Source of the DNA: Acanthaster planci | Lineage: Eukaryota > Echinodermata > Asteroidea > Valvatida > Acanthasteridae | Assembly: GCF_001949145.1 (NCBI RefSeq) | Contig: NW_019091395.1 | Span: forward strand, 1,769,798-1,782,359 | Reading direction: 5' to 3' | DNA: 12,562 bases | Shown: piece by piece, positions 9,956 to 12,562 of the stretch | How positions within the stretch are numbered: position 1 is the first letter of the stretch | Layout: each line of letters begins with the position of its first letter | Made by a program: the position numbers and the translations under genes | Notes under the pieces: model-generated | What the model saw: the letters and a program-made list of their open reading frames with translations, nothing else | The model's database searches: none | What the model was told of the DNA's origin: nothing

Positions 9956-10027
9956 CCATAATTCTTAAGAATTGTCAACTATATATTTTTTCCATAATTC
10001 TTAAGAACTTTCACCTGTATATTTGTT
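9956..10027. repeat. Two-copy 36-bp tandem repeat with TTCTTAAGAA palindrome
   Basis: CCATAATTCTTAAGAA occurs at 9956-9971 and again at 9992-10007, exactly 36 bp apart. The sequence after each copy is similar (TATATTTTT and TATATTTGTT types). Each copy contains the perfect palindrome TTCTTAAGAA. Confidence 0.75.
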
Positions 10028-10307
10028 ACATTAATTAAGACAAGTTTTTATGACAATTTTTGATAGCTTCCATCCCCATTCAGTCTGCACAAAAAATTGA
10101 CCCCCCCCAATTTTTTACCTCCTGACCCTATTGTTTGAGAGGATTTTAATTGGAAGTAGAGCTTTTCATTTTTCTTTGCCGATCATTGAGCACTTTGAAG
10201 TGCCAGAGTTGTAATTCCTGTGTCCTTCCTTAATGCGTATCATGTACATGTATCCTTTCAGTGAAAGGTAATTACATAAATGATTGAAAGTAGAAGTACT
10301 GTACATG

Positions 10308-11092
10308 CAGGGCTTAAAATTGGGAAAGCACTTGCTCCCAAGACAGCTGAATTTATCAGTTTATGGGAGCAAGTACATGTAGCTCCCATACAATATTAAA
10401 GACCGTGGTTATTGCTGTTGCTTTTGTGCTTAGTGACGCAACGCCAACAGTCGGGCACCAGGCCTTTATGCATATGCACACAGACGTAGAAGGGAACTAA
10501 CTGCAGCAATTGTGCCTTTTCGAAGCGAGTGGATTAGGCTGAGACTTTTCGCTGGTTTCAGCTATTTTGGAGCAGCGATCAAAACCACATATTCAAGCTG
10601 TGACTGGAACCAGCGAAACTGAAGTCTTAACTGAATCCACTCATTTGGCTTGAATTTACGCACGAGTCTAGGAGGTTGTGGTCATGGCCAGTTTCCATTC
10701 AATCGTGTGTAAACTCCAGCTGTTTCAATTCAGACACGGCCACTGTGCAGACCATTCAGTGAGATCGTGACACTGGCCATGGGTATTTGTGTGTACTTTC
10801 ATGTGTGTGCATGCATCGCATGCGAGACTGCAGCGTGTGCTCAGTGACATAAAGAAATTGCACAGTGTTATGGTTCCGTGACGAGGCTGATCGGAAGTGA
10901 AGTCAAAAAGTTACGGTATTTTTTATGACAAGAGAAACAAACAGTAAAAATGTTCAGGTACGTGTATTTTTCACTACATTAATGGAATCAAATGGGCGTA
11001 AGTACTTGGGCCTGTCTTTGTGATTTACATGTGCATTTCTGAGACAAATGGGCGTATTTCATTGTACCTGTGCCCGTTAATTTTGAGCCCTG
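10308..11092. mobile_element. hAT-like non-autonomous DNA transposon within the MADD intron
   Basis: The left end reads CAGGGCTTAAAATTGGG at 10308. The right end, read on the other strand from 11092, is CAGGGCTCAAAATTAAC, giving terminal inverted repeats with 13 of the first 14 bases identical. CAGGG-type termini suit hAT-superfamily elements. Flanking bases share only ACATG (10303-10307 and 11093-11097), which is weak as a target duplication because that word is common here. Inside are several hairpins: 10330-10340 with 10364-10374 (perfect 11 bp), 10527-10558 with 10606-10642 (imperfect), and 10683-10692 with 10772-10781 (perfect 10 bp). There is no transposase frame, so it would depend on an enzyme supplied elsewhere. 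Confidence 0.55.
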
Positions 11093-11262
11093 ACATGTAA
11101 CAGAAAAAGACAAGGTGCACTCTACCTGTACATGGGCATGTACATGTATTACCCTAATTAAAAAGACAGAAAAATTGAGGTGAGATGCTTAATAGCTGCA
11201 ATCCCTCTGGATTGGTTAGTGATATTTTATCCTAGCCTACTGTGTTTGCAAATGTCTGACCT

Positions 11263-11811
11263 CAGGGCCCTGTATGACCTTTCTCTGAATGTACCACTGT
11301 GGTCATGGCAGACAGTGCCCTTACAATTGGCCGCAGTGCCCTGAAATTTCCACTTTGTCCCACTTGTGTGGCCCACTTTTTCTGGCAGTGGTGCCCCTTG
11401 AAACAATACCTACCCGAATTTTTCCCATAAGTTTCCGACCTCAAAGTCACAGGGTCTAATGTACCAGTACATGATTGTCTTTACACCACATGGGTTACGG
11501 CCATGCCAGCCGACCCGATGTGCCGTAAGGTACATATATGAGGCTTGCATGCAGTTGGTTTTGATATGTAAATGTACATGTACATGTATATGTAATTTTG
11601 TTCTTCAGCCCAAAGTTACATGTATGTACATGTATACATGTATAATGCTGCAGGCACGTGGCAGCCCAGGTGCATGGCGACCAGTCAGCCTAGCCCAGCA
11701 TAATACAGACCTGTACAATGTATACAGCCACTCAAAATTAGGCCACTTAAAATGTCCCATTTCTTGAGGCCACAATGGCAGTGCCCCCCAAAAGTCGAAA
11801 TTTGAGCCCTG
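11263..11811. repeat. Second repeat segment with CAGGGCTC-type end, related to the hAT-like element
   Basis: The right end, read on the minus strand from 11811, begins CAGGGCTCAAATTTCG, close to the termini of the element at 10308-11092. The left limit is uncertain; a CAGGGC at 11263 is a candidate but continues differently. GGCAGTG...GCCCC...GAAA-type blocks recur in direct orientation at about 11383-11403 and 11777-11800. The middle (about 11540-11650) is TACATGTA-rich. No coding sequence is recognised. Confidence 0.35.
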
Positions 11812-11878
11812 AATGTATGTCCCTCACATTCTAAAATTCATGTCTTTGTAAAAACTATTGATATGTTTTGCATTACAG

Positions 11879-12170
11879 GGATTGTGTGTGGGGCGTTTTG
11901 ACCGGTATATGCAGTGACATTCCTCCACTGGTCAGACATGATGTTCGTCAGATAGAAACTTGGATACTGCGTTTTTTAAGTGCTCCAGTTCCTGTGCCAG
12001 GCAAAACACGTGTAGAAATTCAAGTCTTGGACACACAACCACCAATGATTTTTGCATTGCCAGATCATACACGCTTCTCACTGGCCGATTTTCCTCTTCA
12101 TTTACCTTTGGAATTGCTGGGGGTAGATACGTGTCTCAGGGTCTTAACTCTCATCATGCTGGAAAACAAG
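11879..12170 (+). CDS. MADD: MADD / Rab3 GEP homologue, second coding exon (start of cDENN domain), partial gene
   Basis: This exon continues the MADD homologue. Its first base (G, after acceptor ...TTACAG) completes the split AGG Arg codon 209 left by exon A, so the frame is preserved. Residues 210-306 then read through DCVWGVLTG, an amphipathic stretch RQIETWILRFLSAPVPVPGK, FALPDHTRF (267-275) and DFPLHLPLELLG (279-290) to LENK (303-306). These match the region of vertebrate MADD that leads into the core DENN domain, which with uDENN and dDENN forms the Rab exchange module. The exon most simply ends after Lys306 (AAG|GTGCGT), but a second donor four bases on (GTGC|GTAAGC) would add Val and one base. 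Without the next exon I cannot choose. The continued open frame after 12170 encodes hydrophobic residues unlike the family and is taken as intron. dDENN and the death domain lie beyond the window. Confidence 0.93.
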
Positions 12171-12562
12171 GTGCGTAAGCTTTTGATTTCTTTTCTATCA
12201 AATCTCTCATTTATTTTACTTGTACCACTTGTAGCACCCATGACCTTCTTAACCCTAACACTCCTCAGTCCTCCAACAGGTGAAGGATTGAGGAGGGTTA
12301 GGGTTAAAGGCAACATAATGGGGCACACTTAACTACATGTAATTCAGTATCACAAACAGTGCCAGATTTAAGGGGAACACACTGGGCACCTCTCCCCCCG
12401 TGATTGACAATGTAAAACTGAAACACCAGAGGTCAAAGCCCTCTGGACCCTCACTGTTTGACTATATTAATATTCACTTCTCTACTTTATATGGTTGTAA
12501 ATTTTTTTTTCTTGACACCCATTCTCATACCTGTGTGTCATGACTGAGGGTTTCACACTGCA
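12171..12562 (+). other. Start of the next MADD intron
   Basis: Two donor candidates stand at 12171 (GTGCGT) and 12175 (GTAAGC). Beyond them the sequence loses family similarity and contains the hairpin at 12249-12307 and AT-rich anonymous DNA to the window edge. The next exon, expected to continue with the cDENN domain, is not present. Confidence 0.7.
12249..12307. repeat. 59-bp hairpin with TTAACCCTAAC termini (MITE-like)
   Basis: Arms of 24 bp (12249-12272 and 12284-12307) pair with two mismatches around an 11-base loop. Each outer end is TTAA followed by CCCTAAC, read inwards on its own strand. TTAA target sites and CCC-type termini are known for piggyBac-like elements, so this could be a minimal derivative. 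The AACCCTAAC motif also resembles telomeric repeat, so the assignment is open. It lies 78 bases beyond the end of exon B, in the intron. Confidence 0.6.

Larger units (their letters stand above)
8646..11878 (+). other. MADD intron between the uDENN and cDENN exons
   Basis: The intron is bounded by the donor GTGGGT at 8646 and the acceptor TTTTGCATTACAG ending at 11878. It interrupts an Arg codon after its second base. The splice is supported by frame continuity and by family similarity on both sides. The intron is 3,233 bp and contains no exon that I can recognise. It holds many TACATGTA words, a 15-A run at 9682-9696, a two-copy 36-bp repeat near 9956, a hAT-like element at 10308-11092 and a related repeat end up to 11811. 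The stretch 8646-9950 otherwise shows only AT-rich anonymous sequence. Confidence 0.88.

Noticed and set aside
12098-12328. Minus-strand open frame of 76 codons
   Set aside because: It consists of antisense exon B and the hairpin; its repeated Leu-Thr-Leu/Val-Arg-Val-Lys pattern follows from the palindrome.
12171-12332. Continuation of exon B to the stop near 12332
   Set aside because: Family similarity ends at Lys306 next to donor candidates, and the extension runs through the palindromic hairpin.

Overview
The window looks like nuclear DNA from a metazoan, most likely a marine invertebrate (an invertebrate deuterostome would fit). It is AT-rich and mostly non-coding. The two well-supported coding blocks are separated by an intron with clear GT/AG borders. 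Many palindromic TACATGTA/ACATGTAC words, which I associate from memory with marine invertebrate genomes, are scattered across it, together with decayed transposon-like repeats. I see no operons, bacterial genes, rRNA, tRNA or CRISPR array.

The one gene I recognise is on the plus strand at the right. Coding exon A (8020-8645) and coding exon B (11879-12170) splice in frame into the first 306 residues of a MADD / Rab3 GEP (DENN-domain) homologue. Exon A holds the upstream DENN (uDENN) region and a polar, basic linker. Exon B holds the end of the linker and the start of the core DENN (cDENN) domain. The rest of the gene lies beyond the right edge. A strong splice acceptor at 7854-7855 shows that a leader exon lies somewhere upstream, but I could not place it. 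The leader segment just before the start codon carries five upstream ATGs, one overlapping the main frame.

Layout from left to right: 1-330, GC-rich CGACG/CGTCG low-complexity DNA with inverted arms; about 535-1119, a broken non-LTR retrotransposon reverse-transcriptase fragment; 1120-3600, anonymous non-coding DNA; 3605-4610, two adjacent tandem repeats (period about 200-218 bp in two copies, then about 145 bp in four copies); 4650-5700, non-coding DNA rich in TACATGTA; 5705-6310, an inverted-repeat element built from short GCCTCATAGGTCCGAC-like units; 6330-7855, anonymous DNA ending in the acceptor; 7856-8645, leader plus exon A; 8646-11878, an intron of 3,233 bp holding a hAT-like non-autonomous element (10308-11092) and a related end (to 11811); 11879-12170, exon B; then intron with a 59-bp hairpin that ends in TTAACCCTAAC on both sides.

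I did not find a convincing new molecular system. The items most worth a second look are the upstream-ORF cluster on the MADD leader, the ambiguous donor of exon B, and several small inverted-repeat elements that look like non-autonomous transposons.
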